Below are positions 33,259 to 44,265 of a DNA stretch of 64,000 nt, in pieces. Numbering within the stretch: the first letter of the stretch is position 1; every line of letters begins with the position of its first letter. The stretch is from Kondoa malvinella (taxonomy: Eukaryota > Basidiomycota > Agaricostilbomycetes > Agaricostilbales > Kondoaceae). Position numbers and translations under genes: made by a program. The stretch covers positions 1,437,637-1,501,636 of the forward strand of contig BCIM01000003.1 in assembly GCA_039545315.1 (NCBI GenBank), written 5' to 3'. Under the pieces are notes generated by a model. The model ran no database searches. It saw nothing but the letters and a program-made list of their open reading frames with translations, and was not told the origin of the DNA.

Positions 33259-34362
33259 TCAGCTTGTGTCAGCAGCACTCTTCGAGGCTCTTTCTGATTG
33301 TGTCGGGAATGCAAGACGACTGCAACATGGAGGTACTTTACTGCCTGGAGTGTGCACATTCATGTTGCGAAGCCAGGCGCCGAAGATGCTGCGGAAATCG
33401 AGGTAGAATGTCCGAAACTTTAGCTTCTCTACCTGAAGCGCCCTATCCAATTCTGCGTTGATTTCGGTCTGTTTCTTTGACTCTTTTCGTAAGGTGATCA
33501 GATGCTCGATCCGAGCCATGATGTTCGAGTGTCGTATTAAAGCCATCGATGCAGTACCTGCATAGCCTTGGTAGAACAATGCGTCATGGCGCATCTTGTT
33601 TTGGATAGCAGTGGCAAGCAGGTCCGGAAGAGTTGCGTAGTGAGGCTGTCTTGGGTCCGTAAAGTGCCTGCCTACGCAGCCGCGCAGGAATTCATCTACC
33701 GCGGGACCTATGGTAGGTAGCCAATGCTGGAGTATGTCTGCAACAGAGACAAACATGATTTCACTTTCGGGAACAGCGCCTAGCACAACGAGCTCTTCTT
33801 GTTCACGACCATGGGAGACACGTAGCTCATAGGGATATCGACCAGGCCCCATCTGTTTGTACTTGACCAGTCGTGCCTTGGCCAATTCGTGGCCTTGGGC
33901 GCCCACGTGGAATCTCGAGATCTGATCCGAGAATACGTAGGCAGTATCCATGACTCTAGGCGAGTTCAACAGAGCTGCGTCAAGCCTGACTACTGCCACT
34001 GAGCATTTGGCCAAGGCTTGCATAGCCACTTGAGGAGAAGTGGCCTGTATGAGACTGATTCTGGCTGCCCATTCGAGGCCAAAGATGAAATCACGGGACC
34101 AGCAGGTATATTCGCGATGTTGCTTCTGCTTGGTACAGCCCAAGATGTAGACATCGAGCAAGTCTTCTTTTGACATCCGATTGAGTTCCCTCTGGCGCTG
34201 CTGCCGTTGCGCAAAATCGAAATCATAGAAAGCAGGCGGAATCATGCCTAGAGCGCTATCCCATCGACTAGAAGTCCAATCTGCTTGCGGAACCTGCGTA
34301 ACTTGAACACCTCGAAAAGCGTATTGGGGCAAGGAAGGAGCCAAGACAGGCATTGACGGCAT
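33259..34362 (-). CDS. Unrecognised 367-aa protein, apparently intronless coding region
   Basis: An uninterrupted minus-strand ORF of 367 codons, unusual here, where nearly every gene is split. The protein is mixed helix and strand without a signal peptide or membrane segment. Readable stretches are IPPAFYDFDFAQRQQRQRELNRMS, CWSRDFIFGLEWAARISL, AYVFSDQISRFHVGAQGHEL and MALIRHSNIMARIEHLITLR. I do not recognise a family. CCCTGTCAG ends a few bases upstream of the ATG and looks like a splice acceptor, so a 5' UTR intron is possible. The gene lies between two direct repeats of the NUP107 promoter and points the same way as NUP107. Confidence 0.65.
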   Translation of the reverse strand: MPSMPVLAPSLPQYAFRGVQVTQVPQADWTSSRWDSALGMIPPAFYDFDFAQRQQRQRELNRMSKEDLLDVYILGCTKQKQHREYTCWSRDFIFGLEWAARISLIQATSPQVAMQALAKCSVAVVRLDAALLNSPRVMDTAYVFSDQISRFHVGAQGHELAKARLVKYKQMGPGRYPYELRVSHGREQEELVVLGAVPESEIMFVSVADILQHWLPTIGPAVDEFLRGCVGRHFTDPRQPHYATLPDLLATAIQNKMRHDALFYQGYAGTASMALIRHSNIMARIEHLITLRKESKKQTEINAELDRALQVEKLKFRTFYLDFRSIFGAWLRNMNVHTPGSKVPPCCSRLAFPTQSERASKSAADTS

Positions 34363-34559
34363 CTTTCTGACAGGGCAATTGAAAAAGCAGTTTATGACAA
34401 AGAGAGGGCAAGGTCAAAGAGAAGGAAGGCAGCGAAGCGGGCATCCGGGCACAAAGGGTAATGGGAAAGGAGGACAAGCTCAGATGAGGGGCGACAGACC
34501 TGTGGATGCATTCGACGATTCACGATTCATTCACGATTCATGAATTATTGACAATAGCC

Positions 34560-35022
34560 ATCGGACATCAGACAGCGCTTCAGGTTGAGAAAGTCGCGAT
34601 AAAGCTTCAGCGAAAGAGTCGTGCGTGTCCCCAACTGCGTAGGAGACGTCAAAGGAGCTGTTCCTCGCTCTGATAAGCGGGGCAGCTTGTCAAGTGACCG
34701 GCCGCCCAGGCAGCATCCCAGCATCCCAGCATCTCAGCGAACGTCGGATAAAACATCCAACGCAGGCTTTATGTAGGCTGTCTTGGGAAGGGTAAATAAA
34801 GCGACTTGACATCCAAAGCAGCATCCGACGCAAGCGGAGATGCAGCATCCGTGCTGCCTGGGCGGCTTTGCTGTTGTGTGTCAACCCTGTTGTCGAAAAA
34901 CGTCCAAGTCACTGCTTTGCCAACATCCTCTTCTGCTTGCCTGTGTTTATGATTTTCTGAATATGCTTGCTATGCACGCTTTTGGCTGAACAGGCACCCG
35001 TCATCGAGTTCACAGCGTGCAT
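34560..35022. repeat. Direct repeat, copy 2 of the NUP107 5' end (start codon lost, interrupted)
   Basis: The segments 34560-34701 and 34866-35022 align with 32820-33120 in the same orientation. At the place of the NUP107 start codon, copy 1 has CAT (ATG on the minus strand) and this copy has CCT (34663-34665), so the start is lost. The copy is therefore a 5' gene fragment plus promoter. It lies on the upstream side of the 367-residue gene and could supply its promoter. Confidence 0.88.
34702..34865. mobile_element. MITE-like insert, 164 bp, 14-bp terminal inverted repeats
   Basis: The insert begins CCGCCCAGGCAGCA and ends TGCTGCCTGGGCGG, a perfect 14-bp inverted repeat. It interrupts repeat copy 2, while copy 1 shows the uninterrupted site (ACCGGCTTGCTG), so both insert borders can be seen. 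It contains several CAGCATCC subrepeats near both ends and no ORF. No clear target-site duplication is visible. It is too short to encode a transposase, so it would depend on one elsewhere. Confidence 0.75.
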
Positions 35023-35943
35023 TTGGCAGCTTGCATGTAATCGCATGGTCGACTCTATTTCTCCTGTATCTGTCTGTTTAGACAGCGTCTCTCCTTTACG
35101 TTCTGTGTTATACTCCTTTTTGACACATGCGTATGCCATCGTTATGATGCTAACTCAAGGGACAGTGTTTCTGACAGAGCGCTGGCAGACTCGCACTGCT
35201 CAGAGATCACGCTGTCATTCCATACCGTGCAAGACTTTGCATCTGTTCGTTGCAACTCTCCACTCGCTTTCGCTTTAAAGACCTGTCCAAATCACATTGT
35301 CTCTCGTAGTTCTAACTCCAAAGGACATCTCCACGTGGTCTATTTGACACCATGAAGACGATCTTCTGGTCCATGGTCCCTTTTCTTGACCTTTTCCACC
35401 TCCAAACGGATTATTACGCGCTTCTGCCGCCTCTCCGAAAATAGTACAACAACAATCTACTTCTGTGCTTTCTATGGACAGGATAGCTACATACGTCATG
35501 CTCGGCAGCAATTCTTCGTCTTCGGCCAAGGGAGTGCCCTTATAAAGGATCCTGCCAAGCTGAGATCCACTTGCTTTCACAGCCCCACGGCGGTCAGGTC
35601 ATTCCACTTTCCTGATAGAGCATGGCAGGAAGCAGGAGATCTAAGGACGATATAAGCAGTGCATGCAATGTATACAATTCTACCGAGATTAGCAGCTAAG
35701 CAAGGTCTGAGGACTTCCGTGCATAATTAGGTGGCGCTGAGGTGATTCCATTCCGCGCTTCGACCGCGTCTTGATTTCTTCCAACCGCCAAGTCTGTTGT
35801 TGAGTTTTGTTCAAGACTACGACCTCCTCAAGAACAACCTCACCCTCACACAGGCTTCTCCTCTTCCTCTCGTCCCATCAAGTCTCGAGAATTTCCCTTT
35901 GTTTTTTTCCAACTTCCACGCTCTTTTTTCTATTCGAAACATC

Positions 35944-37737
35944 ATGGTCGGTCTCACTACTCTGCTCGCAGCAGCCGCACCAGCAATAGTAGCAGCCCAC
36001 GCAGGGTGTCACGATTACGTTCACGGCCAAGATTTGTTTAAACGGACCATTGAAGAAGAGGACTACACGCGCCAGCTCAAAGCACGGTTCCCTCAAGTCA
36101 ATGCCAGAGTCGAGCATGGTCCTTTAGTCAAGAGGCAATCACCTCAAACGGCTCCTTCTTCTGCTCCACTAAGGGCTACTGGCACTCTTACCCGAGTCAA
36201 TGTCCGTTACAGTTCCCCTCTCTCGATTTTGACTTGGCACTGAACTTTGAGTTGAATAGACTGCGGCTGTAGCTGCTCTATCAAGCGGAACTGGTACTGC
36301 TGAAGAAACGCAACCTCTTCCTACTACCTACCCAGCAGGTGCAGAGCCACCTGTCGATGGCGCTCCTAACCTCCCAACAGGTATGCTCTTTCCTTTCACT
36401 AGGGACCCTCGTACTCATCATGTGCTTTAGTCGTCATCAACCCAGCAAACTACCCCTTCCTAGACAGACCACCACCAACAGATTCACCAGAAGTAGCCCA
36501 ATGGTTGTCTGAACTCGATCTGTCGGACGTGCCGCAATGGGAACCTACTCAAGCTGGTTTCTGCGCCAATGCCTCCAATGCACAAGCCGTTACTGAAGCG
36601 CCGCAAAGATGTTGGTGGACTTGTGGCGGTTGCACCCGTGCGACGGATATCACTTACTGCCCAGCGGTAAACACTTGGGGTGTTTCTTATGATGGTCAGT
36701 CGTAGTGCCCTTTTGATCTTTAGCTAGATCTGACGAGGTACCATTCGGTTGACAGACGGACCAGCACCTTCTACGCCCAAGCTGCTCAACTACATGGAAG
36801 ATGCTGGCATCAAATCGACATTCTTTGTCGTTGGCTCGCGTGTCATTTCAAGACCAGACATGATCCAATACGAATATGTAGCCGGTCATCAAATTGCTGT
36901 TCACACTTGGTCCCACTGGCCTTTGACCACCCAGACGAATGAGGAGATTGTTGCGGAATTGGGTTGGAGCAAAAAGGCCATTTATGATGTAACTGGTGTC
37001 ACGCCGGCGTACATGAGACCGTGAGTCTCACTCCTTTCTGAACTACTGTGAGACTGATTCAGGGAAATGCGCAGGCCTTACGGAGACATTGACGACCGTG
37101 TTCGCGCTATCTCGCTCAAGATGGGTCTCACTCCTGTCATCTGGACTGCGTACAACGGCCAGACTTTCGACACTAGAGGTGAGAAACGCTGTTGCTTCGC
37201 TTGAGAGATTGAGCTGAATCAGCATCACCAGATTGGCAAATTGCAGGCGGTGTCGTCAACGCAACTGGCGTCGCAGCTACTTTCGACGGCATCCTCGACG
37301 GCGCACCAGGCATGACCACTGGCTTCATTGTTCTCGCTCACGATCTATACCAACAATCTGTCAACCTCGCTGTCGACTATGTTCTACCCAAAGCTCTTTC
37401 CGGCAACAGACTCACCCTTGAACCCATCATCAACTGCCTCGGTCTATCAAACGCCGAAGCCTACATTGAAACTAGAACAAACTCTTCCTCTGACGCACTC
37501 ACTACTCTAGTCGGCGCATCAGGTCAAGGTTTCCCCTCTGGAATCGCGTCTACTCCGTCAGCTATTGGAGGTGGTGCGACTGGATCAGTCGTAAACTCTT
37601 CTGTTGCACCAGCACAAACGGGTGGATCAAATGCAGCAGGAAGGAACGACAATGACACTTCGGCCGCTTTCCAAGCCGTTGCTTCTGCTGCTGTCGGTCT
37701 AACAGCACTAGCGGTTGGCTTCGCAATATTGGCGTAA
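35944..37737 (+). CDS. Chitin deacetylase, secreted, probably GPI-anchored
   Basis: Removes acetyl groups from cell-wall chitin to give chitosan. Six exons (35944-36201, 36260-36380, 36431-36694, 36756-37020, 37075-37178, 37232-37737) give 505 residues. A signal peptide (MVGLTTLLAAAAPAIVAAHA) is followed by a cysteine-containing N-terminal region. The NodB domain shows motif 1 SYDDGPAPSTPKLL, motif 2 HTWSHWPL, motif 3 MRPPYGDIDDRVR, motif 4 DWQI and motif 5 FIVLAHDLY. All metal and catalytic residues expected of the family appear present; two of these motifs (DDGP and RPPYG) form only after splicing. The C-terminus is Ser/Gly-rich and ends in a hydrophobic stretch without a charged tail, typical of a GPI signal. 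Confidence 0.95.
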
Positions 37738-38018
37738 AAGACGAGTAGGGATGCGGCGGGATCGAGAAGCAGCAGGACTGTTCGGTCGAAGAAGGGCAAA
37801 GGGGCAGGTATTTGCACGCACGCTGTGGAGAGATATGACAATCATGGACTTTTGCATCAGTATTATTCGTATTAGCCTTTTTCATAATACTAGCCCAAAG
37901 CATATTTCGTTACACAAGAACCCTTTGCAAGCCAAAAGTTTCATCCACAAATCCGGTCGATTTCGCAGGGAAGAGAATAGATACAAAGGATAGCAATGCA
38001 AAAATTATCTAAGGTGCC

Positions 38019-39730
38019 TTACTTTCCATCCATTATCTCTGGATCCGCAATCTCGAACAGGACAAAGGGGAAAACCTCAGCTTCCATCACGGTCGCAAAT
38101 TCACCCATCATCGCATCATCGTTGTTGCCCTTCTTTCCGCCTTTGCCAGCTCGAGAGGCGGGTACGAGCGGCTGGAAGTACTCGGTGAGGTGATTCATTA
38201 ATTTCTTGGAGTTCTTTGGATCGGGCTGTAGACAAGGACTCATGAACTTATGCATAACGAGATGAAGAAGAATTGCCCACCTTGATGAACGCGGAAAAGT
38301 AACTAGCTGGAAGACCATAGCGAAGCACTGATTCCACAAAACCTCGGACGACTTTGAGATGGACGAGCAGTTCAACACCTTCCGAGTAGTTTATCCTTGA
38401 CACGCGTAAAAGTTCCGCCTGTGAATTTGCAAAGCTGTCAGAGTAAGCAAGCTATACATACGTTGAGTGCTCACCCATTGATCTCGTTCAGAGTGTTTAA
38501 GGTCTTCCAATTCTCTTTGCTGCTTCATGATCGCCGCTTCATCGAATTCAAAGTCTCGCACGGTGAACCTGTGAGCAAACACATCTCAACTGATCATCAA
38601 GATGAAGTGTTGATGCTCGACTCACTTGTTCTCCCTGCACTTCTGAACAAACTCTTCTTTGACTCTTCGGAATACGGTAGCAGTGTACAGCACGTATTCG
38701 TCATCCGATGCGACCTTGCTATAAGTCCGGATGTATATAAGCACACGTCTGATGCGCTGTGCAGATCCAGAACTCACGTAGACGAGCGGGGCACGACCAT
38801 TTGTGTCAGGCGCTCATACTTTGCTTCCCAGTCTTTCGCGTTGTTCCTGAACAACATGAGCCTGTGAGGATGAAGAGAAAGTAATCAGACCTACTTTGGT
38901 ACAGCTACATAAACGATATCAAGGTATTCTGAGGCTTTGATGGCTTCTGGCACATCAGACTTGTTGATGACTGTCGATAGGTCTCGCGTCGCCAGATTGC
39001 CTCTTTACAAGCATACAGTATTTCAGTGAAGATTAGAAAAGAAGTAAAAGTAGACCAACGTCTGTTTTCGCTGAAGCGTCTGTAATTGACCTTTGGCGAG
39101 ATTGTAATTCGATAGCTTTTGCTTGTGAATGGTGTCCAGCGCCGACATGTCCTGTATGCAGTTCAATGATGTACACCAAAGGGGTGACATAAATTGAAAA
39201 GCATACCTGCTGGAAGCTGTCTACTAGATCACTCAACGGTCGACCTTCTGTCCTGAACTTTGCCCTGTTCCACTCCCATCCATCTAACACATACGACTCG
39301 AATGGTCTGCCATCATCCAGGACCAAGTTGCCTGTGAACAATCTCAGCATGCCTACTCGAGGACGAGATGAAGGTCTGATCGCTCACGTTTCAATTCGTT
39401 CGGATCCAATGAACGTATAGTATCAACGATCTTGGACAGAATACTAGTAAAGGCGGTATCGTGTTTCGCGACTGCTTCAGAGACGTTCAACAGACCTGCC
39501 AGAGTACCCGTCTTGAAGTCAGGAGTCTTGACGCTGCCTAGAGCTGGTAAGGTGCGTGCTTCGCCTGTTGCTGATGCAGCGCTGTGGTGTTTGGTCCCTG
39601 GTACAGTGGTGGAAGTCCCTGGCAGTTGTGTCCCAGGAGATAGTTTGGCGGCCAAGTCTGACATTTGCTCCTCATCAGAGTTGCTGTCTCTCGGCGAGGC
39701 TACCAGAAAGATGTTGTCGAACGAAGGCAT
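38019..39730 (-). CDS. VMA5: V-type proton ATPase subunit C
   Basis: Peripheral-stalk subunit linking V1 to Vo in the vacuolar proton pump. The minus-strand gene starts at 39730 (MPSFDNIFLVASP) and ends at 38019, with about nine exons; the first are 39730-39388 and 39331-39207. Family signatures are WNRAKFRTEGRPLSDLVDSFQQ, DMSALD, RKQTGNLATRDLSTVI, a VAVPKN...DWEAKYERLTQMVVPRS block, FVQKCRENKFTVRDFEFDE, SERDQWG and FVESVLRYGLPASYFSAFIKP. An intron with donor GTTGGT restores RKQTGNLATRD. The region after PDPKNSKKLMNHL has a short Gly/Lys insert (RAGKGGKKGN), as in many fungi. Confidence 0.93.
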
Positions 39731-39944
39731 CTTGTACAAGCCGCAGTCACAGTGACGGAACGAGAACAAGCTTTCGAAATTGGGTCAAGCTTCGTGATGA
39801 TGCACTCCTAATAAATATACGGTTCTACATAGACCAACACAGCAGCTAAGCTTGACCCTTGTATCTCTTTGCAATCAGCCTAGGTAATAACAGCGAGGAC
39901 TACAGTGATGTTCTGTTGCAAAGCTCTCCTCCCATCTTCTTGCA

Positions 39945-42900
39945 TCATTGACCCTTGTATCGCCTTGCATCTGTCACCTTCCACATGCTCTTCAACAGAG
40001 CCCTTTCAGCGACTTCCTCATGGCTTAGCATCCCGCCTATCAGCGCTTCCCTCTCGTGCTTGCCCATCACTTCCATCCACTCGTACAGCCCAGGAGCTAG
40101 TTCTGCTCTAATGTGCGCTGGAAGAGGATACACATCGGTGCAATACTTCAGATACCCATATAAGAAGAAAGGGGCGTGTTTCGATAATGGACCCAAGAGC
40201 GTAACAGGCTGATTGGATTTCTTTCTGATGTGGCTGGAAGCCGATTTAGAGGTGAAGGTAGTAAGGTAGCGCGACAGTCGACGAGCTGCATCTCGGTCGA
40301 GCGTGTCTGGTGATGCCACAACCAGCCAAGAAGGGTAGGTCGATAGTCGGTCTTCTTCGCTCTTGTTGCGCGCTGTTTGTGGTAGGGAAGAACGAGCGAG
40401 AAGGTAGATCAGCTGAGAAGTGACCCGTGTGAGCTGTGGAAAGATGGACGAAAGACAGTCTTTCCGGTGCCGAGTGAGATGCGATAAAGCGTCGATCAGA
40501 TTGGTGTAAATCTCTAAACAATCATGCGCTGATGTCGAAGATGGCTTGAGTGAGCTATCAGACGGTCCGGAGCTGACTTGTAAAGCCAAGCTGAGCAATT
40601 CGGCTACCGTCGGCCGGTCCAAGATGGACGCCTGCCATCAATACTGAGTGACGCTAAGACAATATTGATACGCATTGTTCACCTTTGAGACAATAGTCTG
40701 GTTGAGCCAGCGAGCGACCGCAACAGTGACTGCTATCCGATGAGGCGAAGTTTCTGTTGGCACCAGAATACTTCGCAGCCAGGTCATGACGTGTGACAGG
40801 TGTTCTCTACAGGCTTGCGAGGATCCTGCAACAATGTGAGTGTAGGTCGCAAGGAGATGAAGAAGGCTCACCTTCTGGCGCGCTGTTGAGCATAGCCATA
40901 GATGCTTGAAGCAGGCCCGCTACATGTCCTAGATCACTTCTGTCGGCAAGAGTCATGTCGAAGGATGCTTGCAAGGAGACAAAGTCATCAGCCGAGATCT
41001 TGGTTAGAGCTTCGGCAAAAGCCTGTTGCAACTCTGCGACTGTTTCTCAACACCCTGGCTCAGACTTGGGAAGAAGAAGCTCACCTTCCCCAGTATGTCT
41101 CTTGGCAAACTCCAAGAAGACAGCAAGTAGAATAGTGTATGAGACTGCCTTCGTTTGTGCAGCTTGCGACAGCTGGAAGGAAAGCAGTCGCAGGTTTTCT
41201 ACGCAATTTGTTTCGCGGGCAGCATTGGGATTTTTGAGAGCATGCTGCAAGAGCGTGGAAGCTGCTGATGAGACTTGCTGCGGGACGTCAAGCCCGAGCC
41301 ACGATGCGACGACAAAGCAAGCTCGACATATTTGTGCGCCAAGTTCGGATGCGTCCGACGCCTGCGAGACCTTCTGAGCCGCTGTCTCGATGAAGTGCTG
41401 AGCAGTCGCCTTGATCTTCTCGAGATCGTCTGCGGATAAAGTTGCATTGCCCAGCTGCTCGGCGAGAATATTAGAAACGATGATGGCGACGTCCCATTCT
41501 GAAGGTCGAGTAGATGATTTGGCCATCTTGACAGCAATCTCATACAGCTCTGGCAGTGTTCGTAGAAGTATAGAGTTGGCTTTTGCAGCTTTCACAAAGT
41601 TCCTGCATGAAGCGATCAGTGATAGTAAGGCAGTGATTCAGTCTGACTTACTCGACGAGGTCTTTGAACAGAGCTCGATCAAATTGCTGCAAAGACGCAG
41701 CAGCCTTGACGAGCTCTTTGACGTAGTCGGCATCGGACAGCAGGTCTGCCGAAGAGGATTCGAGAAGTCGTCGCACGAGTTTAGCCTGGGCAGAGTCTCT
41801 GTTCGCTAGCGTAGACTGGTGAGAGTTTCGAAGCAGATCCACTAATGCTTGCATATCGCTCGGTAGAAGGTAATTGACAGGCAGCAATGACACTTGCTCT
41901 GGGATTGTTGAGCTTGCGACTGCGCGACGAGCAAGTTCAGCAGAGATGGCGACTGCCATTCAATAACATCAATGATGACGCTCTTGACCTGTTTTGACAA
42001 CAACATACCCCTCAATCTGGCCAATTCCAAGATAGGAGCAGATTGCAGAGCTGAAGACGTGTCCAAGCAGACGACCGCAAGCCTTCCGATCTGTGCTTCA
42101 TCCGCTGCTCCTCTACACAAAGCATTAAGTTGTGAGCTTCCTTTTAGATCGGAAACGCACTCCACGCCGGCTGCATACTGCACCAGCAAGTCTCGATAGT
42201 TTCTGCCTTCTGCGCCTTGCTTTTCAGCTAGGGCCAGAATATGGTCGAGCGCCACGCTATCGATCTCTGCTGGTAGTCGGTCCAACATGATACAAGCCTA
42301 CTCAATATTTGAGTACGACAGGCTGGATGGAATGAGAAGACTGACCGCTTGATATGCTGCTGCTTTAGCTGTATCCTTCTCGGCAAGCGAGCCGACATCC
42401 AAGTCCATGCCCGACTTGAGTACATCTCCCTGATGATTGTCCGTCTCGAGAGACAACCGCTCGATGGTTGCATGCAAGACAGCAACCAATCTAAGTAGTA
42501 GCGGATCTTGCGGATCGCAATCGGTCAAGATAGCTTGTTGACTAGCGAGCAGTAATTCTCTGAAAGCTACTTTATCGCTGTGTGGCACTTTGCCTTTCTT
42601 CAATAGCAGACACAAGAGATCCAGCATACATTGTTGCGCAGCTAGTGGAGAGGGCGCCTGCTTCCTGTCGGTCTTGCGCTTCTTTGCTGGCGGAGGAGCG
42701 CCTTCGACAAGGTCTGAGATGGTGTCGAGGTAGCTGGTCACGAGTTCGAGCAATTGTGGGTAGTCCAAGGTCTGAGCAATTTGAGTGCCAAGTAGACGAC
42801 GTTCGCTGGACGGTAATACACTTTTCGAGAAGCAGGTGACCAGCAGGGTGAGATATTTGGGAAGCTTTCTTTGCTGGCTGAGATGTTCACGCAATGTCGA

Positions 42901-44178
42901 AAGGATGGCTTGAGCGTCGGCGCTAGTGACATCTACCTTCTCGCAGATTTGGTTCAAGAAGGGCTCGAGTATAGTGAAATCAATAGAAGCTATGAGAGAG
43001 AATAGTTCGCTGCTCGTTGATTGCACGCCGCCAGCTTGCTCAGATAGCGCTTGACCAATGATAGAGATCCAGCTGCAGCTGGGATCGGTAGTGTATAGTC
43101 CATCCGACTGGACGATCTTGCATAAACCGAGCAGTGTGTCGGGATGTCTACTAATAATGAGACAACAGCGGAAGAAGTGGGCTGCCGAAGTGCGCAGAAG
43201 AGCTGCTGATTGATGCTCGAGAATGGATTTCGATGTAGATGCAGAGCCGGATAATATAGAGCCGCTGTGCTTGCGAACGCCGTCGACGAAGCTAGCGAAT
43301 AGCTTTGGCAGGAACAGGGGGATTTGACTTTGATTTTGACTTTGTGCGTCCTTGAGTTGTTGAAACAGGTCAGAGTCTTGTAGCTGCGTCGGGTGGTCAA
43401 GTATCTTGAACAAATGTGCTGGATCCCAGAGAAGTTCGTTGGCAAAGCGGTTCACTTCAGTGTTTGCTGCATGCCGATCAGATGAATAGATGATGTACGA
43501 AGATAAGCAGTTGGATAAGAAGTGTGATGTTGCCTTGAGATATGGATGAGTCACTGCTAAGCCCATGCCTGTCTGACTAACCTTCTTGCGAGCAGCCGGT
43601 CCAGCAGCTACCAAAGCCGTCCTACATTCACCCAGAACCAGATCCACCAACTGTCTGCTCTTGAACACTACATGTTCATCCTTTGTACATGAAGTATAGC
43701 ACCACGTGAAGCTCTCCAATAGCAGATCTATCGTAATTTTGCGAACAGCAATGGGCAGGACGATAGCAAAGCATGCAGTTGCCTGTTCCACACCAGCTTG
43801 CCTGACATTTGGTAGCAACCGAAGAAAGGTATTCAAGACGGGTACAGTGGGTATACGAGCCAGAAGGGCATCCAAGAAAGTTCTGCTGTTTGCTGTAGAT
43901 TTTTGCAACAGCTGAAGCAGCAACGCCCAAGTGTCCAGCGAGCTGAGAAGGGCAGCTTGACTGGATACGCGACAAGACCTTGAGCTCGCAATACAGCTCT
44001 TGAGGATTCTGACGCACTCTGCATCTTTGCATTTCAACATTTTGTCGAGACACCATTCCAACAGGAAATCTGCCTTTCTGGGGAAGCGCAGGTCATCGTC
44101 AAGCAGCGCTTCTTGTGCTAATCCAATTGCTACGCTGCTTTCTTCCGTTCGAAGAGATTTAAACAGGCGAGCTGCCAT
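39945..44178 (-). CDS. URB2: Ribosome biogenesis protein Urb2/Npa2
   Basis: Nucleolar factor for early 60S assembly. Seven minus-strand exons (44178-42346, 42297-42009, 41952-41652, 41602-41085, 41039-40872, 40825-40683, 40631-39945) join in frame to give 1312 residues. The N-terminus (FPRKADFLLEWCLDKML) and especially the C-terminal Urb2 domain (HAPFFLYGYLKY, IRAELAPGLYEWMEVMGKHE, ERALLKSMW) support the family. The rest is a long alpha-helical solenoid with a basic PAKKRKTDRKQ nuclear signal. The start at 44178 was chosen over an upstream GTG at 44211. It is tandem to the ArfGEF gene, 87 bp behind it. Confidence 0.85.
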
Positions 44179-44265
44179 GACCGAGTCGATGTTTGCTATC
44201 AAGCGATTCACGCTATCAAATACAATGCAGTGCCATGCCTACTGTTACACTTCTAAATCTCCTGA

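Larger units (their letters stand above)
34363..35943. other. Long intergenic region with repeat copy 2 and a MITE-like insert
   Basis: This 1.6-kb region contains, from left to right, the 5' flank of the 367-residue gene, repeat copy 2 (34560-35022) with its insert (34702-34865), and about 900 bp leading to the chitin deacetylase. A minus-strand ORF at 35580-35275 has no ATG start and no family pattern. The last 150 bp before 35944 are C/T-rich. Confidence 0.6.

Noticed and set aside
35275..35580. 101-codon minus-strand ORF
   Set aside because: It has no ATG start, and I found no splice or family support.
44179..44211. Upstream GTG start for URB2
   Set aside because: The ATG at 44178 fits better; non-ATG starts were not used elsewhere.
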